Origin: JBMONI01 sp049324575
Lineage (GTDB): Bacteria > Omnitrophota > Omnitrophia > Omnitrophales > Aquincolibacteriaceae
Length of the DNA: 15,148 bases
Assembly: GCA_049324575.1 (NCBI GenBank)
Contig: JBMONI010000013.1
Location: forward strand, 1-15,148
Reading direction: 5' to 3'
Shown here: in pieces, positions 1 to 6,351 of the stretch
How positions within the stretch are numbered: the first letter of the stretch is position 1
Layout: every line of letters begins with the position of its first letter
Program-made: the position numbers and the translations under genes
Notes under the pieces: model-generated
What the model saw: the letters and a program-made list of their open reading frames with translations, nothing else
Told to the model about the DNA's origin: nothing
The model's database searches: none

Positions 1-58
1 GGCGCGGCGGCGGGTGGTTTCGGGCGCCGCGGGGAGGAAGGGTTTTAAAAATAACTAG
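1..58 (+). other. Possible 3' end of an upstream gene (frame uncertain)
   Basis: The first bases are very GC-rich, and all three plus frames stay open until stops at 46-48, 56-58 and 63-65. Frame 1 would end in a Gly/Arg-rich tail (GAAAGGFGRRGEEGF), a style seen at the C-termini of RNA-binding proteins and DEAD-box helicases. Frame 2 would end in a basic tail (ARRRVVSGAAGRKGFKNN). Too little is present to choose a frame or a family. It is reported only because composition changes sharply to AT-rich non-coding sequence just after it. Confidence 0.2.
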
Positions 59-118
59 AGAATAATTCCTGCCGAAATGACGATAAGAAAAAACGAAGCC
101 CGGCCGGCCATTAAGGAT

Positions 119-147
119 TTGGTAGGGGTTTTAAACGGTAGTATAAT
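119..147 (+). promoter_or_regulatory. Sigma70-type promoter of the response regulator operon
   Basis: A -35-like TTGGTA at 119-124 (4 of 6 matches to TTGACA) is followed by a 17-nt spacer and a perfect -10 hexamer TATAAT at 142-147. It lies in AT-rich sequence about 40 nt before the first start codon of the operon. Transcription would begin near 154. Called from sequence pattern only. Confidence 0.6.
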
Positions 148-189
148 AAAAGCCGCTGTCCTTCAAGGATGGCTTAGAAAGGATCGAGC

Positions 190-582
190 ATGGCGGTAGA
201 GAATCCTCGGGTCTTGATCGTCGATGATGAGGCGGTCAATCTTCAGATCCTGGCCAACATTATCGGGCATCAAGGGTATGCGACGATGACGGCCGCGAAT
301 GGAAGCGAGGCCCTCGAAAAGATGCGCGCCGATTGTCCGGATATCATCTTGTTGGATGTCCAGATGCCGGTGATGAACGGGCTGGAATGTCTGAAAGAGG
401 TCCGCAAGCAATATTCGGCGGTCGATCTTCCCGTGATCATGGTGACCGTCAAAGACGAGTCCGAGGATATCGTCAAGGCGCTGGATGCGGGGGCCAATGA
501 CTACGTGACGAAGCCGATCGATGTGAGCGTGCTTCTCGCGCGGCTTCGGACCCATCTGGCGATCAAGAAAAAACCGTCCTGA
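190..582 (+). CDS. Stand-alone response regulator (CheY-like receiver domain)
   Basis: This 130-residue protein is a single receiver domain with no output domain. It should take phosphate from a histidine kinase and signal by protein-protein contact, as CheY, Spo0F and DivK do. The acidic pocket is D12, D13 and E14, the phosphoacceptor is D56 in the LLDVQMP motif, the switch Thr is T86 in VTVKD, and the conserved Lys is K108 followed by P109. The ATG has AAAGGA at 178-183, 6 nt upstream. No kinase is encoded nearby, so its partner is unknown. It is the first gene of a likely four-gene operon; the next start is 8 nt after its stop. The receiver fold is certain, the pathway is not. Confidence 0.93.
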   Translation: MAVENPRVLIVDDEAVNLQILANIIGHQGYATMTAANGSEALEKMRADCPDIILLDVQMPVMNGLECLKEVRKQYSAVDLPVIMVTVKDESEDIVKALDAGANDYVTKPIDVSVLLARLRTHLAIKKKPS

Positions 583-590
583 AAGATCTT

Positions 591-773
591 GTGAACCGTT
601 ACTGGTTTCGATATTTTTTGCCGGGCCTTGGCATGATCGCGGTTGCGTTCCTTCTCGGTGCGCAGCGGGACGTTTTCTGGGGCCTTTTTTCCTTCCTTCC
701 TTTTTTTACGCTCGGGGTTTTCCTGATCATTGAAGGGCGGCGCCGTCAGGGTCGTCACGGGATTCCCCCATGA
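591..773 (+). CDS. Small two-helix membrane protein, unknown function
   Basis: This short 60-residue protein has two predicted membrane helices. The first is roughly residues 7-24 (YFLPGLGMIAVAFLLGA) and the second roughly 29-48 (VFWGLFSFLPFFTLGVFLII), with a short polar turn (QRD) between them and a basic Arg-rich tail (EGRRRQGRHG). The tail fits the positive-inside rule, with both ends in the cytoplasm. It starts with GTG, 8 nt after the response regulator stop, preceded by a weak GAAAG. Its TGA overlaps the ATG of the next gene (ATGA). Position and coupling support a real gene rather than a chance frame. I do not recognise the family and assign no function. Confidence 0.6.
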   Translation: MNRYWFRYFLPGLGMIAVAFLLGAQRDVFWGLFSFLPFFTLGVFLIIEGRRRQGRHGIPP

Positions 774-1354
774 CCCCCCACAAGATGCGGATCCAGGACA
801 GCCGCATGGTGTGGATGGACCTCGAGATGACCGGCCTGGACCCCGAAAAGAGCAGGATCATCGAGATGGCAACGCTCGTGACCGATTCCGAACTCAATAT
901 CATCGAGGAAGGGCCTTCGTTCATTATCCATCAGCCGCTTGAAGTGCTGCGGGCGATGGATAACTGGAATCGCAGCCAGCATAAAAAATCCGGCCTCATC
1001 GATGCGGTGAAGAAATCCAAAATGACGGTCCGGCGCGCGGAGCGGGAAACGCTTGCTTTCCTCAAAAAGCATTGCCCGCCGAGGTCCGCTCCGCTTTGCG
1101 GGAATTCGATCCATCATGACCGGAGATTCCTGGCGAAATACATGCCCAGGATCCACCGCTACCTGCATTACCGGATGGTCGATGTGAGTTCGGTCAAAGA
1201 CCTCGTCAAACGGTGGTACGATCCGCGGATCCGTCCGCCGGTGAAAAAGTCGGGCCACCGCGCGATGCAGGACATCATCGAATCGATCGATGAGCTGAGA
1301 TTCTACCGGGAACATTTCTTTGTTCCGAAAGAAGATCTTCCGCATTACGTATGA
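770..1354 (+). CDS. orn: Oligoribonuclease (DEDDh 3'-5' exoribonuclease)
   Basis: This 194-residue enzyme should degrade 2-5 nt RNA fragments, including pGpG from c-di-GMP breakdown, to mononucleotides in the cytoplasm. The DEDDh residues are all present: D17 and E19 in WMDLEMTGLD, D117 in CGNSIHHDRRFL, and H163 and D168 in HRAMQDI. Much of the sequence follows E. coli Orn (EMATLVTDSELNI, YREHFF near the C-terminus). The variant Exo III motif HRAMQDI replaces the E. coli form HQAMDDI but keeps the catalytic His and Asp. The ATG at 770 overlaps the previous stop by 4 nt. Starts at 785 or 806 are also possible, the latter with AGGA 7 nt upstream, but E. coli Orn has about eight residues before the first motif, which favours 770 or 785. 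Confidence 0.93.
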   Translation: MTPHKMRIQDSRMVWMDLEMTGLDPEKSRIIEMATLVTDSELNIIEEGPSFIIHQPLEVLRAMDNWNRSQHKKSGLIDAVKKSKMTVRRAERETLAFLKKHCPPRSAPLCGNSIHHDRRFLAKYMPRIHRYLHYRMVDVSSVKDLVKRWYDPRIRPPVKKSGHRAMQDIIESIDELRFYREHFFVPKEDLPHYV

Positions 1355-2193
1355 AATTCTTCATCAAGAAAGCCGACCCCGGAAAACTCCCGCATCTTCT
1401 GAAGCTTCTGGATGACGACTCTGCGCTGGTGCGCCGTGCGGTCTCGGAAGAGCTCTTGGCCTTCGGCCCCGATCTGGAGGATGAACTGGGGCGTTTGCGT
1501 CTGCCGGCGCCGCATGCGGTCTGGCGGCAGATCGAAAGCCTTCTTGACGAGTATCAGCGTTCGGAGTTCAAGACCTCCTGGGGCGAGTGGAAAAAGATCA
1601 AGGCCCCGGGGGAACGTCTGGAGGCGATGCTCGCGAAGGTCGCCTTTTTCGTGTCCGGTTGGGCGCATCGGGCGCCGTTGAAGAAACTGCTCGACGATCT
1701 TGCCGCGGAATATAACGACCGCTATGACCAACGGGATCCCAAAAGGCTCGCCGATTTCCTTTTTGGGTTGAAAAAGTTCAAGGGCGCGAAAAAGGATTAT
1801 TACGATCCGGGCCATAACGATCTGATTCATGTCATCCTCGAGCGCAGGGGGATCCCCATTACGCTCACGAGCCTGTATATGCTGGTCGGCGCGCGGCTTG
1901 GGATCGCGATCGAAGGTTGTAATTTCCCGGGGCATTTTCTTGCCAAGGTCGAGCTCCGGAATGAAACGGCGCTGGTCGACTGCTTTAATGGGGGGCGTAT
2001 CATGACGCCCGAGGAGTGGGTCCCGTCTTGCGATGAGAGCCTTCTTGCCCAGGTCCTTTCCGAGCCGGCGACGCCGGAACAAATGGCGGCCCGGATCCTG
2101 AACAATCTTCAGCATGCCTATCGGCTTTCGGGGGACACGGACCGAGCGGCTTATGCGGCTGACCTTCTCCGATCTTCGTTCTTAAACGATTGA
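1351..2193 (+). CDS. SirB1-family transglutaminase-like protein with HEAT and TPR-like segments
   Basis: This 280-residue protein belongs by motif to the SirB1/transglutaminase-like family. An N-terminal HEAT-like helix pair (about residues 11-40, LPHLLKLL followed by VRRAVSEELLAFG) comes first. The core spans about 98-215, with ERRGIPITLTSLYMLVGARLG (in two parts, 164-184), NFPGHFLAKV (191-200) and VDCFNGG (209-215). The tail (246-275) is TPR-like (RILNNLQHAYRLSGD). The canonical transglutaminase Cys is not evident in the ITLTS motif, as in many SirB1 proteins, so enzymatic activity is doubtful and a binding role is more likely. The ATG overlaps the orn stop (ATGA), so translation is probably coupled. 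It is the last gene of the first operon. Confidence 0.82.
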   Translation: MKFFIKKADPGKLPHLLKLLDDDSALVRRAVSEELLAFGPDLEDELGRLRLPAPHAVWRQIESLLDEYQRSEFKTSWGEWKKIKAPGERLEAMLAKVAFFVSGWAHRAPLKKLLDDLAAEYNDRYDQRDPKRLADFLFGLKKFKGAKKDYYDPGHNDLIHVILERRGIPITLTSLYMLVGARLGIAIEGCNFPGHFLAKVELRNETALVDCFNGGRIMTPEEWVPSCDESLLAQVLSEPATPEQMAARILNNLQHAYRLSGDTDRAAYAADLLRSSFLND

Positions 2194-2280
2194 TCGGCAT
2201 GCCTCTCTTCCGGCGCTCCTCAGGCTGAAGCCGTTGTCCTTCCTGGTTTTTTCATGTTTTTCCAGGTGTTTTGAAGTCTA
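2194..2280. other. Intergenic gap between the two operons
   Basis: This gap holds no convincing gene. A T-rich run (GGTTTTTTC near 2246) follows GC-rich sequence, but I see no strong stem before it; GGCTGAAGCC near 2223 leaves too small a loop. A factor-independent terminator for the first operon is therefore not supported. Confidence 0.5.
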
Positions 2281-2303
2281 AATTGGACAAAAATAGTCCG
2301 ATT
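2281..2303 (+). promoter_or_regulatory. Rrf2/IscR-type operator (inverted repeat, GAC-N7-GTC)
   Basis: The half-sites AATTGGAC (2281-2288) and GTCCGATT (2296-2303) are inverted repeats with 7 of 8 pairs, separated by AAAAATA. The GAC-N7-GTC geometry with an A/T-rich centre matches the layout known for E. coli IscR type 1 sites. It covers the -35 element and part of the spacer of the promoter of the rrf2-suf operon, so binding should block RNA polymerase. The likely ligand is the Rrf2 protein encoded 31 nt downstream. The symmetry is seen; the binding is inferred. Confidence 0.65.
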
Positions 2304-2312
2304 AAGTATAAT
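2284..2312 (+). promoter_or_regulatory. Promoter of the rrf2-suf operon
   Basis: TGGACA at 2284-2289 (5 of 6 to TTGACA), a 17-nt spacer and a perfect TATAAT at 2307-2312 form a strong sigma70-type promoter. The start codon of rrf2 is 22 nt after the -10, giving a very short leader. The inverted repeat at 2281-2303 overlaps it. Confidence 0.72.
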
Positions 2313-2321
2313 AAGGGCACC

Positions 2322-2325
2322 GGAG
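2322..2325 (+). promoter_or_regulatory. Ribosome binding site deciding the rrf2 start
   Basis: GGAG lies 8 nt before the ATG at 2334. An upstream in-frame TTG at 2271 would start translation before the promoter -10, so it is rejected; the family N-terminus (MKFTTKTEYGL) also begins at 2334. Confidence 0.6.
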
Positions 2326-2333
2326 ATCTTAGG

Positions 2334-2777
2334 ATGAAATTCACGACCAAAACAGAATATGGCCTTGTCTGCCTTATCCATATGGCGCGCAAAGGGACCG
2401 GGGAGCTTGCGACGGTCAAGGGGATCGTCAAGAGCGAGAAGTTTTCGCCGGCCTATGTCGAAAAGATCCTTCAGAAATTAAAGGCGGCGCACATCGTGAA
2501 GTCCCACCAGGGCAAGGAAGGCGGTTACTCGCTGGCGCGCGATCCCGGCAAGATCACTCTCAAGGACGTGGTCGATGCGCTCGAAGGCGGGACCTTCGAT
2601 GTCTACTGCCGTCCGAAGAAACGGCGGGATATCGTCTGCACACATCATGCGGGGATTTGCGGCATCAAGCCGATCTGGTGGAAGACCAAAGAACTTCTCG
2701 ACGGGTTTTTCGATTCCGTGACGATCGATACCCTGGCGAACGGCCGGCTCGAGGCCGGGGAGGTCCGGCATGTCTGA
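2334..2777 (+). CDS. Rrf2-family Fe-S-sensing transcriptional regulator (IscR/SufR-like)
   Basis: This 147-residue regulator probably senses iron-sulfur status and represses its own operon. The N-terminal winged helix-turn-helix is typical of Rrf2 (KTEYGLVCLIHMA; FSPAYVEKILQKLKAAHIV; KEGGYSLARDP at 61-71). The C-terminal part carries three cysteines, C92, C102 and C109, after ALEGG, where IscR has C92, C98 and C104. H104 and H105 lie among them, and a Trp pair (115-116) follows. Cysteine spacing is longer than in IscR, so cluster type is uncertain. A matching palindrome sits on its promoter. Its last 8 nt overlap the start of sufB, consistent with co-regulation. The Rrf2 family is sure; the exact sensor class is inferred. 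Confidence 0.88.
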   Translation: MKFTTKTEYGLVCLIHMARKGTGELATVKGIVKSEKFSPAYVEKILQKLKAAHIVKSHQGKEGGYSLARDPGKITLKDVVDALEGGTFDVYCRPKKRRDIVCTHHAGICGIKPIWWKTKELLDGFFDSVTIDTLANGRLEAGEVRHV

Positions 2778-4206
2778 AGAAGCCAAAAGGTTCATGGAGC
2801 AGGAATACAAGTACGGGTTCGTAACGCCGGTCGAATCCGCGTCGATCCCCAAAGGCCTGAACGAAGAAGTGATCCGCAAGATCTCGGCGAAGAAAAAAGA
2901 GCCTGCGTTTCTTCTGGAATGGAGGCTTGCGGCCTACCGCGGATGGCTCAAAATGCAGGAGCCGCGCTGGGCCCATGTGCGCTATCCCAAGATCGATTAC
3001 CAGGACATCATCTATTACTCGGCGCCGAAAACGGCGGAGGAAAGGCCCAAAAGCCTGGCCGACGTGGACCCGGAGATCCTCAAGACCTACGAGAAACTGG
3101 GGATCCCGCTCGAAGAACAGAAGCGCCTTTCCGGCATCGCCGTCGATGCAGTCTTCGACAGCGTATCCATCGGGACCACGTTCAAAGAACAGCTGGCGGA
3201 ACTCGGCGTTATTTTTTGTTCCTTCTCGGAGGCCGTTGAGAGCCATCCCGAACTGGTCCGCAAATACCTGGGGACCGTGGTCCCGCCCGGGGACAACTTT
3301 TTTGCGGCCCTGAATTCCGCCGTCTTCAGCGACGGTTCGTTCTGCTATATCCCGAAAGGGGTCCGGTGTCCGCTTGAGCTTTCGACTTATTTCAGGATCA
3401 ATATGGCCGAGACGGGGCAGTTCGAGAGGACGCTCCTGATTGCCGATGAAGGCAGTTACGTCAGCTATCTGGAAGGGTGCACGGCGCCGATCCGCGACAA
3501 GAACCAGCTCCATGCCGCGGTCGTGGAACTGATCGCGCTCGACGGGGCCGAGATCAAATATTCGACCGTGCAGAACTGGTACGCGGGCGATGCCGAGGGC
3601 CGCGGAGGGATCTTCAATTTCGTGACGAAGCGCGGCAAATGCGCGGCGCGGGCGAAGGTCTCCTGGACCCAGGTCGAGACCGGTTCGGCTATCACCTGGA
3701 AATACCCGAGCGTGATCCTTCAGGGGGATGACTCCGTGGGAGAATTCTATTCGGTTGCGCTTACCAACCATTGCCAGCAGGCCGACACGGGGACCAAGAT
3801 GATCCACATCGGAAAGAACACCCGCAGCACGATCCTTTCGAAGGGGATCGCGGCCAAGCGGGGCGTCAACACGTACCGGGGCCTCGTGAAAGTGATGCCG
3901 GGGGCCGAGCAGGCGAGGAACTACACGCAATGCGATTCGCTCTTGATCGGTGACCGGTGCGGGGCGAATACTTTCCCAACCGTGGAAGTCGAGAACCGGA
4001 CCGCGCAGGTCGAGCATGAGGCGACCACCTCGAAGATCGGCGACGATCAGCTTTTTTACTGCCGACAGCGGGGTTTGTCGGAAGAAAACGCGATCTCGAT
4101 GATCGTGAACGGATTTTGCCGCGAGGTCTTCAGGAAACTTCCGATGGAATTCGCGGTCGAAGCGAATAAACTTTTGAGCGTCAGTCTTGAAGGGGCTGTG
4201 GGTTAA
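2770..4206 (+). CDS. sufB: Fe-S cluster assembly scaffold protein SufB
   Basis: SufB is the main subunit of the cytoplasmic SufBC2D scaffold, where sulfur and iron are built into a cluster. The 478-residue length is usual. It has YGFVTPVES near the N-terminus, GDNFFAALNSAVFSDGSF at about 174-191 and the beta-helix body. The C-terminal catalytic region contains NYTQCDSLLIGD with C388 and EHEATTSKIG with E417. Their 29-residue separation equals that of C405 and E434 of E. coli SufB, residues needed for cluster assembly. The ATG has GGGGAGG at 2757-2763, 6 nt upstream, and overlaps the rrf2 stop by 8 nt. sufC begins 11 nt after the stop. There is no intein. Confidence 0.97.
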   Translation: MSEEAKRFMEQEYKYGFVTPVESASIPKGLNEEVIRKISAKKKEPAFLLEWRLAAYRGWLKMQEPRWAHVRYPKIDYQDIIYYSAPKTAEERPKSLADVDPEILKTYEKLGIPLEEQKRLSGIAVDAVFDSVSIGTTFKEQLAELGVIFCSFSEAVESHPELVRKYLGTVVPPGDNFFAALNSAVFSDGSFCYIPKGVRCPLELSTYFRINMAETGQFERTLLIADEGSYVSYLEGCTAPIRDKNQLHAAVVELIALDGAEIKYSTVQNWYAGDAEGRGGIFNFVTKRGKCAARAKVSWTQVETGSAITWKYPSVILQGDDSVGEFYSVALTNHCQQADTGTKMIHIGKNTRSTILSKGIAAKRGVNTYRGLVKVMPGAEQARNYTQCDSLLIGDRCGANTFPTVEVENRTAQVEHEATTSKIGDDQLFYCRQRGLSEENAISMIVNGFCREVFRKLPMEFAVEANKLLSVSLEGAVG

Positions 4207-4212
4207 AGGGGG
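4205..4212 (+). promoter_or_regulatory. Ribosome binding site deciding the sufC start
   Basis: AAAGGGGG lies just before the ATG at 4217 with 4 nt between. It overlaps the sufB stop codon. It favours this ATG over the in-frame TTG at 4187, which lies inside sufB. Confidence 0.6.
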
Positions 4213-4216
4213 AAAA

Positions 4217-4990
4217 ATGGAAACGTTGCTTGAAGTCCGGGGATTGAAAGTGCGGGTCGAAGGCAAGGAGATCCTGAAAGGGATCGATCTTACGGTCCGC
4301 GAGGGCGAGGTCCATGCGATCATGGGGCCGAACGGGTCCGGAAAAAGCACCCTGGCCAACGTGCTGGCCGGGCACGAGGCTTTCGAGATCATCGAAGGAG
4401 AGATCCTTTATCGGGGCGCGGACCTTGCGGGGCTTTCGCCCGAGGCCCGTGCGCGGGCGGGGCTCTTTCTTGCGTTCCAATATCCGGTCGAGATCCCCGG
4501 CGTGAGCAACGCGGTCTTCCTTCGTTCGGCGTTGAACGATATCCGGGTCTCCCGGGGCGAGCCCGAGATCGATGCGGCGGATTTTCTCGAGATCGTCCGG
4601 AAAAAGGCCCAGGCGGTCGAGATGGATCCGGTTTTCCTGCAGCGCGCCGTCAACGAAGGGTTCTCGGGCGGAGAAAAAAAACGCAACGAGATCCTGCAAA
4701 TGGCGGTCCTTGAACCGAAACTTTGCGTGCTGGATGAAACGGATTCCGGGCTCGATATCGACGCCTTGAAGGTCGTGGCGTCCGGTGTCAACCGGATGCG
4801 CGATCCCCGGCGGAGTTTTCTTCTGGTCACGCATTATCAGCGTTTGTTGAATTACATCGTCCCTGATCAGGTCCATGTTCTCATGGACGGACGGATCGCC
4901 CTTTCCGGAGGAAAGGATCTGGCGCTCAGCCTTGAGGAACGCGGTTATGACTGGGTTCGAGAGAAAAAGAACGGAGGGGCCGGAAAATGA
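4217..4990 (+). CDS. sufC: Fe-S cluster assembly ATPase SufC
   Basis: SufC is the ABC-type ATPase of the SufBC2D complex; ATP-driven dimerisation reshapes SufB and SufD for cluster formation. The 257-residue protein has all motifs: Walker A GPNGSGKST (37-45), Q-loop region FQYPVEIPG (88-95), signature FSGGEKKRNE (149-158), Walker B CVLDETDSGLD (170-180) with catalytic E174, and switch H206 in VTHYQRLL. The SufC-specific EKKRNE after SGG distinguishes it from transporter ATPases, and no membrane partner is present. It starts at an ATG with AAAGGGGG just upstream and ends by ATGA overlap with sufD. Confidence 0.97.
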   Translation: METLLEVRGLKVRVEGKEILKGIDLTVREGEVHAIMGPNGSGKSTLANVLAGHEAFEIIEGEILYRGADLAGLSPEARARAGLFLAFQYPVEIPGVSNAVFLRSALNDIRVSRGEPEIDAADFLEIVRKKAQAVEMDPVFLQRAVNEGFSGGEKKRNEILQMAVLEPKLCVLDETDSGLDIDALKVVASGVNRMRDPRRSFLLVTHYQRLLNYIVPDQVHVLMDGRIALSGGKDLALSLEERGYDWVREKKNGGAGK

Positions 4991-6351
4991 TCGGACCTTT
5001 TTCTTCCAAAGAACCGGAAGTCCGCGCGCGGTACTTGAAGGTGCTGCAGGAGAGCGCGGAAGCGGCTCGGCAAGCAGGGTCCGCCTGGCTTCGGAGGACG
5101 CGTGAAGAAGGACTCCGGCGGTTTTCCGAGCAGGGGTTCCCGAGCTTCAAGCAGGAAGCCTGGAGATATACGAGGCTGGGTCCGTTCTTTGAAAAAGAAT
5201 TCCTGCCGTCCCTTCCGGCTTCGGGAGTCCAGACGCTCGAAGCGGAGGCGGCGGCGGCCAAAACCCTTTGTCCGGAAGCGCACGCCATCGTTCTGCTCGA
5301 CGGCTTTTACTGCAAAGAACTTTCGGACCCCGGTCCGGACGAGACCGGTGCCGAGATCACCGAACTTTCCCAGGCGCTTTCGGGCGAAAATCCGGGCGTG
5401 CAGGGCGTGCTGGATCGGGCGGGCGGATTCCTTCCGCATGCGTTCGACGATCTCAATGACGCTTTTCTTGCGAACGGTCTCTGGATCCGGTGGGCCGGTG
5501 ACCGGCCGCCGGGCCGTCCGCTTCATTTGATCCATCTCGCCACGGCCGGCCGGGGCGCCCGGATGTCGCATCCCCGCCAAATGATCCTTCTGGCCGAGAA
5601 CGCCCGCGGGACCTTGATCGAATCGTTCGCGGGGACGGAAGAGGCGGTCCATTTCCGGAATTCCCGGACCCAAGTCAAGATCGCGAGCGGGGCCGGCCTC
5701 GATTATTTCCGGGTGGTCCGGGAGAGCCGTGAAAGTTTTCATTTTGGAAGGATCGCAGTCCGCCTTGAAGCGGGCGCGCGGCTCCACGGGACCTTCTTTA
5801 AATTCGGCGGGCGTCTTGTCCGGACCGATACGGTCGTCGAGCTTGCCGGCCCTCAGGGGGAGTGCGCGCTCGAAGGACTTTCCCTTGTTCGCGGAGAAGA
5901 AGAGGCCGATCATCATGTGCTGGTCGATCATCAGCAAGCCCACGGCACTAGCCGTCAATTTTTCAAGGGGATCGCGGCGGACCGTTCGCGCGTCGTCTTC
6001 AGCGGAAAGGTCCTTGTGCGGCCCGGCGCCCAGAAGACCGAAGCTGGGCAAACGAACAAGAACCTGATCTTGGGGGACCATGCGATTGCCGACGTAAGAC
6101 CGGAGCTTGAGATCTACGCGGACGATGTGAAGTGCTATCATGGCGCGGCGACCGGGCGGCTTGATCCCAAGGCGCTTTTTTATTGTCAGAGCCGCGGTCT
6201 CGGGCGTTCCGAAGCGCAAAGGCTTCTTTGCCATGCGTTCGCCGGAGAGGTGGCGGCCCGGGTTAGGATCCCTTCGCTGCGCGAACGGATCGAGGATTTG
6301 ATCGCGCAAGCGCTTAAAAAGGACCTCGGAGGGATGGACCATGGTTTCTAG
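4987..6351 (+). CDS. sufD: Fe-S cluster assembly protein SufD
   Basis: SufD is the SufB paralogue in the scaffold complex and is needed for iron entry. This 454-residue copy has the N-terminal helical segment with FKQEAWRYTRLGPF (54-67), the equivalent of the family EDWRYT motif, and a C-terminal beta-helix. The conserved region has SRQFFKGIAADRSRVVFSG (322-340), QTNKNLIL (355-362) and DDVKCYHGA (379-387). C383 and H385 match the Cys-x-His of E. coli SufD (KCSHG, with H360 functionally important). The N-terminal half is divergent, as usual for SufD. It overlaps sufC by ATGA, with GGAGG at 4973-4977. It overlaps sufS by 11 nt. Confidence 0.94.
   Translation: MIGPFSSKEPEVRARYLKVLQESAEAARQAGSAWLRRTREEGLRRFSEQGFPSFKQEAWRYTRLGPFFEKEFLPSLPASGVQTLEAEAAAAKTLCPEAHAIVLLDGFYCKELSDPGPDETGAEITELSQALSGENPGVQGVLDRAGGFLPHAFDDLNDAFLANGLWIRWAGDRPPGRPLHLIHLATAGRGARMSHPRQMILLAENARGTLIESFAGTEEAVHFRNSRTQVKIASGAGLDYFRVVRESRESFHFGRIAVRLEAGARLHGTFFKFGGRLVRTDTVVELAGPQGECALEGLSLVRGEEEADHHVLVDHQQAHGTSRQFFKGIAADRSRVVFSGKVLVRPGAQKTEAGQTNKNLILGDHAIADVRPELEIYADDVKCYHGAATGRLDPKALFYCQSRGLGRSEAQRLLCHAFAGEVAARVRIPSLRERIEDLIAQALKKDLGGMDHGF

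Noticed and set aside
2194..2260. A factor-independent terminator after the first operon
   Set aside because: T runs are present but no adjacent stable stem was found.
2271..2333. Upstream TTG start for the Rrf2 gene
   Set aside because: It would place the start before the promoter -10 and operator, and adds residues not typical of the family; the ATG at 2334 has a ribosome site.
2665..4392. A 575-codon open frame on the minus strand opposite sufB
   Set aside because: The plus strand encodes SufB with all conserved residues. The antisense frame is open because of GC-rich codon bias, and its translation is Arg/Pro/His/Asp-rich with no recognisable motif.
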